Shown: positions 8,518-17,708 of the stretch, one piece after another
Layout: each line of letters starts with the position of its first letter
Position numbering within the stretch: the stretch's first letter is position 1
Assembly: GCF_002214385.1 (NCBI RefSeq)
Contig: NZ_CP014855.1
Coordinates: 930,001 to 994,000, forward strand
Length of the DNA: 64,000 nt
Origin: Thermococcus gorgonarius
GTDB taxonomy: Archaea; Methanobacteriota_B; Thermococci; Thermococcales; Thermococcaceae
Direction: 5' to 3'
Notes under the pieces: model-generated
What the model was told of the DNA's origin: nothing
Databases searched by the model: none
What the model saw: the letters and a program-made list of their open reading frames with translations, nothing else
Translations under genes and position numbers: made by a program

Positions 8518-8736
8518 ATGAAGATAACTTTGATACTCTACGGCGAGCATGCCCTAAAACACGGCCCGCGAAAGGAGCTTGAGGTGGAAGAGGGGAAGAG
8601 CGTCAGAGAGCTGCTGCGGGAGCTTGGGGTAAGCCCGGCCGAGCACCACATCTTGGTGAACGAGAGGAAGGTCAATGACTGCAGGCTCAAAGACGGGGAC
8701 GTCGTTAAGGTGCTCCCGGTTGTTTACGGGGGCTGA
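8518..8736 (+). CDS. MoaD/ThiS-family small sulfur-carrier protein
   Basis: The 72-residue protein has the beta-grasp pattern of MoaD and ends in Gly-Gly, the residue pair that is adenylated and thiocarboxylated in this family. MoaD gives sulfur to form the dithiolene of molybdopterin, and in this organism the pterin would carry tungsten. It lies 20 bases after the tungstoenzyme gene on the same strand and probably shares its transcript. ATG 8518 follows GGTGG. The TTG at 8506 is a poorer start. A role in thiamine or tRNA sulfuration cannot be excluded, but the neighbour argues for tungstopterin. Confidence 0.82.
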   Translation: MKITLILYGEHALKHGPRKELEVEEGKSVRELLRELGVSPAEHHILVNERKVNDCRLKDGDVVKVLPVVYGG

Positions 8737-8760
8737 AAGGCTAAAAAAGAAGTAAGACGC

Positions 8761-9642
8761 TCAGCCCAACACCTCGTTCAACAATTCCTTTATCTTTTCC
8801 CTAACGGCCTCGCCGTCCATGGTGTAAGGCGGTCTCAGGACGGGTTTTATCGAGAAGCCCCGCAGAGACATTGCCAGCTTTATAGCCGAGCCGAAGGACG
8901 AAGCGAGGTCGTAAACCTTTGAGAGCTTCGCCAGCCTTCTCGCCCCTTCGAAGGCCTCTTCAAAGCGCTTCTCCTGGAAGGCCTTCCACACCGCGAGGTG
9001 TATCTCGGGGGCGAAGTTGGCGCAGGCCATTATCCCGCCGTCGCCGCCGAGGATGAGCGTGTTGAGGAAGTGCTGGTCAAGGCCCGTGAAGACCTTGAAA
9101 TCCTTTCTCTCGCCTTTAACCTCAAGGATGACATCCCTGATGTGGTTTACACTGTCTATTGTCTCCTTCACGCCCGCGATGTTGGAGTACTCAAGGGCAA
9201 GGCGTTTGATAAGCGGGACGCTCAGGGGGTTGGCGCAGGAGGGGATGTTGTAGAGTATGATGGGGATGTCCGTTTTCTCGGCCACCATTGAGTAGTGTTT
9301 GAATAGCGCCTCTTCGCTCAGAGAACAGTAGTAGGGCGGTGCTATGACCGCGTAGTCCGCGCCTATGTCTTGAGCGTGCTTGGTGAGCTCGATGACCTCA
9401 AAGGTGTTTGAGGATGCCGTTCCCACGAGGTAGAAGGTGGAAGTGACCAGCTCACGGCCTTTCTCAGCGAGAAACTTCCTTTCCTCCGTGCTAAGGCTCG
9501 TGAACTCTCCGGTTGTCGCGTTGATGAATATCCCGTGGACGCCAGCCTTCTGAAGGTACTCAACGTGCTCCTCAAGTGCCGGGACGTCTATGGAGTAGTC
9601 CTCGTTGAAGGGGGTAACAAGGGGAACTGTAACACCGCGCAT
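8761..9642 (-). CDS. DapA/NanA-family aldolase (dihydrodipicolinate synthase superfamily)
   Basis: This 293-residue TIM-barrel protein has the Schiff-base lysine at Lys159 (GVKE), the catalytic tyrosine at Tyr131 (YNIP) and an ATTGE version of the GTTGE motif near residue 42. Members condense or cleave 2-keto acids such as pyruvate with an aldehyde. Thermococcales make lysine by the LysW-carrier alpha-aminoadipate route, so a true DapA role is unlikely. A sugar-acid or hydroxyproline-type aldolase is more plausible, though I cannot name the substrate. ATG 9642 follows GGTGG; the track-length frame to 9690 would overlap the divergent promoter. It is transcribed away from the ATPase gene. Confidence 0.78.
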   Translation of the reverse strand: MRGVTVPLVTPFNEDYSIDVPALEEHVEYLQKAGVHGIFINATTGEFTSLSTEERKFLAEKGRELVTSTFYLVGTASSNTFEVIELTKHAQDIGADYAVIAPPYYCSLSEEALFKHYSMVAEKTDIPIILYNIPSCANPLSVPLIKRLALEYSNIAGVKETIDSVNHIRDVILEVKGERKDFKVFTGLDQHFLNTLILGGDGGIMACANFAPEIHLAVWKAFQEKRFEEAFEGARRLAKLSKVYDLASSFGSAIKLAMSLRGFSIKPVLRPPYTMDGEAVREKIKELLNEVLG

Positions 9643-9672
9643 GGGACCACCGGAGGATTTAGGCGAAGGATG

Positions 9673-9680
9673 TATTTTAG
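9673..9680. promoter_or_regulatory. Bidirectional TATA-like box between aldolase and ATPase genes
   Basis: The element TATTTTAG (its complement CTAAAATA) sits about 30 bases before the aldolase ATG on one strand. On the other strand it predicts a transcript start near 9700, at the edge of the palindromes. The same AT box may serve both promoters, so occupancy by one would affect the other. Confidence 0.4.
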
Positions 9681-9699
9681 GGTTGTCCATGGAAAGCCT

Positions 9700-9721
9700 T
9701 AAGTATCGGTACCGATACTTA
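9700..9721. promoter_or_regulatory. 22-bp perfect palindrome, candidate operator copy 1
   Basis: The sequence is a perfect palindrome over 22 bases, with core GTATCG-GTAC-CGATAC at 9703-9718. It lies at the predicted transcription start of the ATPase gene, where a bound repressor would block initiation. A second copy of the same core follows at once. Confidence 0.6.
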
Positions 9722-9737
9722 GTATCGGGGGCGATAC
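9722..9737. promoter_or_regulatory. Second GTATCG-N4-CGATAC site, candidate operator copy 2
   Basis: The core half-sites match copy 1 exactly and flank a GGGG spacer. The two sites are 19 bases apart centre to centre, close to two helical turns, so two dimers could bind side by side on one face. The GGGGG within it may also serve as ribosome-binding site for GTG 9740, so binding or RNA structure here could affect translation too. Confidence 0.55.
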
Positions 9738-9739
9738 CT

Positions 9740-10810
9740 GTGCTGTTCGATCCGAGACCGAAGGAGAGGAGGAGTGAGATATTTGACAGGGATGAAGAAA
9801 TAAAGGCTCTGCTAGAGGGTATGAAAAACTACCCAATAACACTCCTCATTGGAATACGACGAGTTGGCAAAAGCTCCATTCTCAGAGTGGCCCTAAACGA
9901 GTGCGAGGGGATTGGAATTTACATCGACGCTAGAAGGCTCTATTCCACAGGTGGAAGCGTGAGCCAGGCCGCATTGGTAGGGGAGATAAGAAACATTCTT
10001 GCAGGAAAGGGACACGTGGGTTTTTTGCGGGGAATCTCTGTGGAAAGGGTAACCATCGCGGGAGTGCAACTCAAACCAAGGGAGACCACCTTCGTTGACC
10101 TCTTGGAGTTCCTTAACTCCCTGGGAAGGAAAGCCGGCAAAAAAGTCATCATAGCCTTCGATGAGGCCCAGTATTTAAGGTTCTACGGTTCAAGGGGAGG
10201 AAAGGAACTTTTAGCTGCCATAGCGTATGCGTACGACTCCCTTGAGAGCCTGGGCTTCGTTTTCACTGGTTCCGAAGTTGGACTTCTTCACGACTTCCTG
10301 GGCCTCGAGGACTACTCCAGCCCGCTCTATGGGCGAATATACGAGGAAGTCGAGGTCAAACCTTTCCGAAGGGAGCTTTCTAGGGAGTTCCTCAGGAGGG
10401 GCTTTGAGGAGGTTAACATGAGAGTCCCCGCGGAGGAAATAGAAGCCGCCGTCGAGGAGCTTGACGGAATCCCCGGCTGGCTGGTCGAGTTCGGCTTCCA
10501 TTACTGGAAGAGGGGGGACTTCGAGCGGGCCCTCGACATGACGATGAGAAAGGCCAGGGCCCTCATCAGGGAGGAACTCCTAGAGCTTGAGAAAAGGAGC
10601 GGGAGATACAAGCTCATACTCCATGCCGTGGCGATGGGGCTGACCAGCTGGAGTTCCATTAAAGACTACGTAGAGGCCAGGGCAGGCCCCATAACCAATG
10701 CACGGCTGAGTGAACTTTTGAGGAACCTGGAAAAAATGGGATGGATAACCAAGGAAGAAGGAAAATACCGGATTATAGACCCCATTGTGGAAAAAGTGCT
10801 GAAGGAGTAG
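9740..10810 (+). CDS. Archaeal AAA-type ATPase (PF01637-like) with C-terminal winged helix
   Basis: The 356-residue product begins VLFDPRPKERRSEIFDRDEEI, the usual opening of this Thermococcales family. It has a Walker A motif (GIRRVGKSSIL, near residue 35), a Walker B (IIAFDEAQ, near residue 140) and a TGSE sensor segment. The last 70 or so residues read as a winged-helix DNA-binding domain. Function in this family is mostly unknown. The frame stays open upstream to 9605, but that part would translate the palindromes, and GTG 9740 with GGGGG before it fits the family start. It converges on argS with one base between stops. Self-regulation through the upstream palindromes is an inference. Confidence 0.82.
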   Translation: MLFDPRPKERRSEIFDRDEEIKALLEGMKNYPITLLIGIRRVGKSSILRVALNECEGIGIYIDARRLYSTGGSVSQAALVGEIRNILAGKGHVGFLRGISVERVTIAGVQLKPRETTFVDLLEFLNSLGRKAGKKVIIAFDEAQYLRFYGSRGGKELLAAIAYAYDSLESLGFVFTGSEVGLLHDFLGLEDYSSPLYGRIYEEVEVKPFRRELSREFLRRGFEEVNMRVPAEEIEAAVEELDGIPGWLVEFGFHYWKRGDFERALDMTMRKARALIREELLELEKRSGRYKLILHAVAMGLTSWSSIKDYVEARAGPITNARLSELLRNLEKMGWITKEEGKYRIIDPIVEKVLKE

Positions 10811-10811
10811 C

Positions 10812-13086
<2,275 letters not shown>

Positions 13087-13090
<4 letters not shown>

Positions 13091-13665
13091 AGAAGTTGCC
13101 TTTCGCCTCCCATCGGACCAAAGATAAAGCAAAGGAGTACTTTGTTTTACTCACGCTGGGGTTTACTATAGCGATGGTCTTTGGTGTGATAACTGCCCTG
13201 ACCGTACCCCAGAGAGCACTAGGGATTTTTGAGAACATCGGAAGGTCCATAGCCGGAAAAATCGACATCAAGAGCCAGTTTCACACGTTTCTTTCGATAT
13301 ACCTCAACAACCTAGGCGTTGCGACCTCGGCGTATGCCCTCGGAGTATTCTTCGGTATCGTCCCCTGGCTTGTAGTTATGTTCAACGGCTTCATTCTCGG
13401 TCTTGTCGTAACCTTGGTGATTTCCCAAGGACTCATGAGCCCGGTCCAGGCCCTTCTCGCCATAGTTCCCCACGGGATATTTGAAATACCTGCCATACTT
13501 CTCTCGGCAACGGCGGGCATAATGCTCTACAGAGGAGTACTCAAAAAAGAGGGTTTAGACGTAGTCTACTTCTCCCTAAGACTCTATGCCCTCTCGGCGG
13601 CAATCCTGCTCCTAGCGGCATTTATAGAGGCCTTCATAACCCCAGCAGTTGCTGGTATCGGGTGA
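13087..13665 (+). CDS. SpoIIM/DUF95-family membrane protein
   Basis: The 192-residue protein has about five membrane segments and the family hallmark PHGIFEIPA near residue 124, within the last third. Bacillus SpoIIM takes part in engulfment, but archaeal members have no known function. The FNGFILG segment near residue 98 is also typical. It starts at GTG 13087, overlapping the stop of the LplB-like gene, so the two are translated together. It ends three bases before the stop of the convergent secreted unknown. Nothing visible links it to lipoate beyond gene order. Confidence 0.8.
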
Positions 13666-13668
13666 GGG

Positions 13669-14337
13669 TTATGAGCCTTCCAGGAACTCGTTAAGCTGGG
13701 TCGCTATTTCCTTAGCTATCATCCTATAGGAATCTCCCTTTCTGAGCTTTCCTATCACGGCCCTCAGGTTCCACCAGTAGGCAACCGACATCGACTGGTT
13801 TAAAACGCGTTCCTCCTTCAGCCTCTCAACGCTTGAAGAACTGAGTTCGAGGGCCAGTTTTTCGATTGTTTCCCTGGTTTCCTCGGGAACGTTTCTGCTG
13901 CGCATAAGCTCGGCAAAGGTTTTGGCGTCGCCGGGGTAGGAGTAGTAAAGGATTCCCGAGACGCCGTACTCACTGCGGAGGAACCCGTCTTCCGAAAAGT
14001 CCATGGGGAGATAAACGATCACGATCCTTCCCTTAAGGTCGTAGTCGGCTATCGATCCGTTTACGTAAACCGGCTTCAGACCGTGGGAGCGGGTTACGTT
14101 GTCGAGGGCGCTTTTAATGGCTTCCCTGAGTTTGAGGTTTGGGACGACAATTGATATGTAAACGGTTTTGGGATCCTCTGGGGCACTTTTCCAGCCGGAA
14201 TCACTCAGAATAGCGGAGGAGTACTGATGTTCCCCCGAAAGGTCCGAGAAAACACCGAGTTCACTGGCCAATGCCGCCGCAACGAGCGAAAGAACGATCA
14301 CAACTGAGAAGCCGAGGACCGGGATCACGCGCCCCAT
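13669..14337 (-). CDS. Secreted or membrane-anchored protein of unknown function
   Basis: The 222-residue protein has a hydrophobic N-terminal segment (residues 4-24, VIPVLGFSVVIVLSLVAAAL) that looks like a signal peptide or anchor, followed by a soluble domain. The NLKLREAIKSALDNV helix, then KGRIVIVYLPM strand, suggests a mixed alpha/beta fold. I do not recognise a family. ATG 14337 follows AGGTGAGAAC. Its stop is convergent with the SpoIIM-family gene, and the radical SAM gene lies upstream on the same strand, 44 bases away. An extracytoplasmic location is the only clear inference. Confidence 0.6.
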   Translation of the reverse strand: MGRVIPVLGFSVVIVLSLVAAALASELGVFSDLSGEHQYSSAILSDSGWKSAPEDPKTVYISIVVPNLKLREAIKSALDNVTRSHGLKPVYVNGSIADYDLKGRIVIVYLPMDFSEDGFLRSEYGVSGILYYSYPGDAKTFAELMRSRNVPEETRETIEKLALELSSSSVERLKEERVLNQSMSVAYWWNLRAVIGKLRKGDSYRMIAKEIATQLNEFLEGS

Positions 14338-14381
14338 GTTCTCACCTAAAATGAGATATTGGAAGATTACCTTTAAAATGG

Positions 14382-15641
14382 TTAAACCTCAGTCCCTATG
14401 TAAATCCCGTGCCTCGTCCTGACTATCCTGACCTTTATTCTGTCCCCCACTTCTGCCTTCGTGCCTATTACTTCAATGAGCCTGTTCCTAGCCTTGGCCA
14501 GCATTTCTCCCTCTATCCTCCCGGGCAGAACAACCTCGGCCTTGACGACTTCACCCGGCCTGAAGACGAGGGGTATGAATTCCCTCTTCTCCATTCCGAA
14601 GTGGCTCGGCTTGAGAACTAGGGGCCTCATGCCAGTTTTCTCTTCAAGGGCCCTTAGCCACGCGTAGAACTCCTTGAAGGGAACCACCTTTGCTATCGTC
14701 GGGTTTCTGCCGAACTTGTAGGGGACGTAGTTCTGGAAGCCAAGGGCGGGCCAGCGCTTTCCTGCCCCAATCTTCCTTGCGAACTCTATGAAAGCTTCGG
14801 CCTCATCGTCGTTGACCCCGAAGATTATGACAGGGGCTATGAGAACGTCGATTCCCGCGTTTACTAAGGCTTCGGCCATCTCGAGAACGTGCTCAAGGTC
14901 GTAGCTCTTCATCCCCATGAGCATCTTGGCCTTGTCTGGGTCGAGGGAGTGTATCGAGAGGTTCACCCTGTCGAGGCCAGCCTCCGCCAGCTCCTCAACC
15001 AGCTTGTCATTCAAGAGAGTCCCGTTGCTCTGCATCGAGATGACGGAGACGTTCGGGTGCTCGCGGAGGGCCTGAACGAGCTCGACGCGGAAGGGGTAGA
15101 TGAGAGGCTCGCCCTGACCGTCGAGGTGAGCCTCAAGGCCTTTGCCCTTTATCCTGGCCACGTCATCAAACCACTTCATCAGGTAGTCGATGTCCACTAC
15201 GTAGTCAAGCTTCCTTGTTCGCGAATAGGGGCCCTCATCGACGGAGCAGAAGACGCAGCTCAGGTTGCAGCCGCTGACGCCCCTCACCTGGATAAGGTTT
15301 GTCCCCCTGTCAATCAATCCAAAGGCGTTATAGCCGAGAAGAGGAACGTCCATGCCCTCATGGATGTAGAGGACCTTTCTGCCGGTGTAGCGGTTCCTCA
15401 AAAGTGCGCCGAGGTTGTTCTGGATATAGATAGCCAGGTACTTCTCGACGCCTGGATAGTCGGTATCAATGAAGAGTCTCCCGTCCCTAACGATTATCTC
15501 AGGTTTAACCCGATACTTTCTCCTCAAAATCCTTTGAAGCTCTTTCTTGTCGAAATCAGCGTAAAGAGTCTCCCTCCAGATGAGTCTCACGCTTTCATCC
15601 GTTTCCTCAAACTTTACATTGGGAAGAGAAACTTCTATCAT
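14382..15641 (-). CDS. Radical SAM protein with C-terminal TRAM-like domain
   Basis: The 419-residue protein has the radical SAM cluster motif CNLSCVFC (CxxxCxxC) near residue 147, followed by the GQGEPLIYP segment that binds SAM, and an NLSIHSLDPDKA segment. The last 60 or so residues, ending RIKVRIVRTRHGIYIGTEV, look like a TRAM-type RNA-binding domain, so an RNA or tRNA substrate is plausible. I cannot name the reaction. The start is unsure: in-frame ATGs lie at 15737, 15695 and 15641. None has a good ribosome-binding site. I prefer 15641 because a TTTTTAAG box about 25 bases upstream would make it leaderless. Confidence 0.78.
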   Translation of the reverse strand: MIEVSLPNVKFEETDESVRLIWRETLYADFDKKELQRILRRKYRVKPEIIVRDGRLFIDTDYPGVEKYLAIYIQNNLGALLRNRYTGRKVLYIHEGMDVPLLGYNAFGLIDRGTNLIQVRGVSGCNLSCVFCSVDEGPYSRTRKLDYVVDIDYLMKWFDDVARIKGKGLEAHLDGQGEPLIYPFRVELVQALREHPNVSVISMQSNGTLLNDKLVEELAEAGLDRVNLSIHSLDPDKAKMLMGMKSYDLEHVLEMAEALVNAGIDVLIAPVIIFGVNDDEAEAFIEFARKIGAGKRWPALGFQNYVPYKFGRNPTIAKVVPFKEFYAWLRALEEKTGMRPLVLKPSHFGMEKREFIPLVFRPGEVVKAEVVLPGRIEGEMLAKARNRLIEVIGTKAEVGDRIKVRIVRTRHGIYIGTEV

Positions 15642-15742
15642 GCCCAGTGATTTTTTGAAATCTCTTAAAAATTCGCCGATGGAGATTTTATCCATCTTAA
15701 GCTTTTTAAAGAATATTAACTGTCCCCATGCGGGCATGGAAA

Positions 15743-15753
15743 CATTTTAATAT
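15743..15753. promoter_or_regulatory. AT-rich promoter between radical SAM and ACT-domain genes
   Basis: ATTTTAATATT can be read as a TATA box in both directions. Rightwards it predicts a transcript start near 15774, 26 bases before the ACT-domain gene. Leftwards it predicts one near 15722, which argues against the most upstream ATG (15737) of the radical SAM gene. Confidence 0.4.
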
Positions 15754-15795
15754 TAGTGATGCAAAACGTCTAGTGATGGACTTAAGTGGGTGATG
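15754..15795 (+). repeat. Three GTGATG-containing repeats at 17-base spacing
   Basis: TAGTGATG occurs at 15754 and 15771 and GGGTGATG at 15788, each exactly 17 bases apart. The third copy is the ribosome-binding site of the ACT-domain gene. The bases between copies are not conserved. Confidence 0.5.
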
Positions 15796-15799
15796 GATC

Positions 15800-16300
15800 A
15801 TGTGGGGTAAGATTGAACACTACTTCGACGAATACCCGGTCAGAAAGCTCATAGCTAAGACCCTTCTCAAGTACGGCCTCAGGGTCTCCGATGACATGAA
15901 GATAAAGGCCGGAGACATAGAGGTTCCTTACACCAAGATAGCCAAGGCCCTCGACGTCGACAGGAGAGTCGTGAAAGAAACCGTTGGGATGATTCTCAAG
16001 ATACCGGAGCTAAGGGAGATCTACACCAACCTTGAACCGACTGTCCACATGAAGTACGTGGGGAGACACGTTGGGTACGGTGTAATTGAGATCGAGCCTG
16101 AACCAAGGGCAGTTGGAATATTGGCAAAGATAGCTCAGAAGATAGCCGACAGGAACATAAACATCGTCCAGGTCGTTGCGGAGGATCCCGAACTATACCC
16201 CGAGGCTACCCTGACAATAATCACAGAGAAGCCAATTCCGGGTGACCTCATCAACGAGCTCTCGAAACTCGAAGGAGTCAAAAGGATATCGATCTATTAG
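15800..16300 (+). CDS. ACT-domain regulator with N-terminal helix-turn-helix (COG2150-like)
   Basis: The 166-residue protein has an N-terminal helical region with a helix-turn-helix (residues 20-70, including PYTKIAKALDVDRRVVKETVG), and a C-terminal ACT domain (from about residue 95, EPRAVGILAKIAQKIADRNINIVQVV), a fold that binds amino acids. It matches the archaeal group described as predicted regulators of amino-acid metabolism. ATG 15800 follows GGGTGATG. It would be a cytoplasmic transcription factor sensing a small ligand. Its target is unknown; the MBS operon begins 225 bases downstream but has a separate promoter. Confidence 0.8.
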   Translation: MWGKIEHYFDEYPVRKLIAKTLLKYGLRVSDDMKIKAGDIEVPYTKIAKALDVDRRVVKETVGMILKIPELREIYTNLEPTVHMKYVGRHVGYGVIEIEPEPRAVGILAKIAQKIADRNINIVQVVAEDPELYPEATLTIITEKPIPGDLINELSKLEGVKRISIY

Positions 16301-16303
16301 TCG

Positions 16304-16314
16304 AATTTTTTCTG
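16304..16314 (+). terminator. T-rich end after the ACT-domain gene
   Basis: A run of six T (GAATTTTTTCTG) directly follows the stop codon, as is common for transcript ends in Thermococcales. There is no hairpin. The rest of the 225-base gap holds further T tracts and the MBS promoter, with no gene I can support. Confidence 0.4.
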
Positions 16315-16455
16315 CTTGTACCTCTTCATTTTTAAAGATTTTTGGGAAACCAACCCCACAAGAATTCCCTAATGCTGTCTTTTTTGGAGTGATGGACAAA
16401 TTAGGCCCCTCCATTTTAACCAAAAGTTCTGAACCTTTTTTCTTTGCAGATAACG

Positions 16456-16462
16456 TTTATAA
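16456..16462 (+). promoter_or_regulatory. TATA box of the MBS operon
   Basis: TTTATAA, preceded by a GATAACG stretch, predicts transcription start near 16485. It is the only strong promoter before the 13-gene operon that follows without internal gaps. Confidence 0.6.
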
Positions 16463-16468
16463 GGTATC

Positions 16469-16485
16469 GTTGGGAACCTCCAGTT
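16469..16485 (+). promoter_or_regulatory. SurR-type binding site GTTn3AACn5GTT in the MBS promoter
   Basis: The bases read GTT-GGG-AAC-CTCCA-GTT, an exact match to the extended consensus published for SurR, the redox-responsive sulfur regulator of Pyrococcus furiosus. It lies downstream of the TATA box and ends at the predicted transcription start, the position for repression. This fits the known behaviour that SurR holds down sulfur-reduction genes until elemental sulfur oxidises it. SurR itself is not encoded in this window. Confidence 0.7.
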
Positions 16486-16517
16486 AGCAGTCTAGAACTG
16501 CTGAGACTCTCTGGAGG
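16477..16517 (+). promoter_or_regulatory. Nested inverted repeats over the MBS start and ribosome-binding site
   Basis: An outer pair CCTCCAG (16477-16483) and CTGGAGG (16511-16517) encloses an inner pair AGCAGT (16486-16491) and ACTGCT (16497-16502). The right outer arm contains the GGAGG ribosome-binding site of the first MBS gene. If transcription starts near 16485 only the inner hairpin is in the RNA; if it starts earlier the outer stem could hide the ribosome-binding site. Confidence 0.45.
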
Positions 16518-16525
16518 GTTGATGA

Positions 16526-17059
16526 ATGGAGGAAGCAAGCAACGTTAGCAGGTACCTCTACACTCTTATAGTACTGTTTTTGATATGGCTGGCCCTAACA
16601 GCGAGCCTAGATCCTCAGGAGCTAACCTTTGGCCTCATTTTATCGGCGATAGTGGCAGCTATAACCTACCCAATCTTTACCACCAGGGGACTGGCAAACC
16701 TCCATCCAAAGAGGGTTACCTACGCAATAGCCTACGTGCCATATTTCCTCTGGGCAATGATAATGGCTAACCTTGACGTTGCCTACAGGGTTCTCCATCC
16801 CAAAAAGCCCATAAGGCCTGGAGTGGTCCACTGCAAGACGGTTCTCAAAACCAATCCAGGAAAACTCTCTTTAGCCAATTCAATAACTCTAACACCAGGT
16901 ACCATAACCCTCGACGTCGACGGTGACGACTACTTCATACACTGGATCTGGGTTCCAGACGAGGTTCTTTCAGCTAAAAGCGAGGAGGAACACGTTGAAA
17001 GGGCTTCTGAAAACATAACTAGACCCTTTGAAAAATTCCTGAAGGTGATCTTCGGATGA
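16526..17059 (+). CDS. mbxA: MBS subunit A (MnhE/MrpE-like)
   Basis: This is the first of 13 overlapping genes whose order (A B C D F G H H' M J K L N) matches the P. furiosus mbx operon, now called MBS, the membrane-bound sulfane-sulfur reductase. The complex oxidises ferredoxin, reduces polysulfide and pumps ions. The 177-residue protein has two membrane segments near residues 10-52, further hydrophobic segments, then a soluble domain with the NSITLTPGTITLDV motif of MrpE. ATG 16526 follows GGAGGG. Its stop overlaps the next start by four bases. Confidence 0.9.
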   Translation: MEEASNVSRYLYTLIVLFLIWLALTASLDPQELTFGLILSAIVAAITYPIFTTRGLANLHPKRVTYAIAYVPYFLWAMIMANLDVAYRVLHPKKPIRPGVVHCKTVLKTNPGKLSLANSITLTPGTITLDVDGDDYFIHWIWVPDEVLSAKSEEEHVERASENITRPFEKFLKVIFG

Positions 17060-17310
17060 TAGGGATTGGGGTTTATCTGGCTCTAATAGCGATAGCAACC
17101 CTGCTAAGCATGTATCGGTTCATGGTCGGGCCAACGACACCAGACAGACTGGTAGCGGTGGACATAATGACAACGATAACGACGGGGCTAATGGTACTCT
17201 TTGCCCTCTACTACAGGCGCATGATATTCCTCGATGTTGCACTCGTCTACGCAATACTAGCCTTTGGTGGAGTTATAGCCTTCGCACGCTACATGGAGGG
17301 AGGCCTATGA
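17056..17310 (+). CDS. mbxB: MBS subunit B (MnhF/MrpF-like)
   Basis: The 84-residue protein has three membrane segments. The MVGPTTPDRLVAVDIM stretch near residues 23-38 is the signature of MrpF in multisubunit Na+/H+ antiporters. It is part of the ion-translocating arm of MBS. Start and stop each overlap the neighbouring genes by four bases (ATGA), so it is translated with its neighbours. Confidence 0.92.
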   Translation: MIGIGVYLALIAIATLLSMYRFMVGPTTPDRLVAVDIMTTITTGLMVLFALYYRRMIFLDVALVYAILAFGGVIAFARYMEGGL

Positions 17311-17708
17311 ACGCGCTCGCTGCTTTAGGTGAAGCACTCGTACTCATAGGAACGTTCTTCTACTTTCTCTCTGCATTAGGTTTAATCAGGATGCCCGACG
17401 TCTACAACAGAATGCAGACCTCAACAAAGAGCGCCACCCTTGGTTCGCTGGGAGTTCTCGTGGGAACCGGGCTCTGGGCTGTTGGAGACGGCCTCTCGTG
17501 GGCATGGTTCGTAAAGGCTACGGTCATCGCGGTTTTCCTTCTGCTGACAAACCCAATCAGCGCCCACGCGCTCATAAGGGCAGCCTACAAGAGCGGCATT
17601 CCCCTCTGGCAGGGCAGCGTTGTTGACAAGTACCGCGAGCACATTGAAGCCAAGGCCTCTCCCGGGGCCGCTGAGAGTGAAAGTACTGAGGAGGGTGGTG
17701 AGGAATGA
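17307..17708 (+). CDS. mbxC: MBS subunit C (MnhG/MrpG-like)
   Basis: The 133-residue protein has three membrane segments, with GLIRMPDVYNRMQTSTKSATLG near residues 25-46, typical of MrpG. The last 30 residues (from about residue 104) form a hydrophilic acidic tail rich in Glu and Ser that is longer than I expect for plain MrpG. It belongs to the antiporter-like arm with A and B. Confidence 0.9.
   Translation: MNALAALGEALVLIGTFFYFLSALGLIRMPDVYNRMQTSTKSATLGSLGVLVGTGLWAVGDGLSWAWFVKATVIAVFLLLTNPISAHALIRAAYKSGIPLWQGSVVDKYREHIEAKASPGAAESESTEEGGEE

Noticed and set aside
8761-9642. Lysine-pathway dihydrodipicolinate synthase
   Set aside because: Thermococcales use the alpha-aminoadipate route, and no other diaminopimelate gene is in the window.
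14889-15650. 253-residue plus-strand frame
   Set aside because: It is antisense to the radical SAM gene, which has an intact CxxxCxxC motif.
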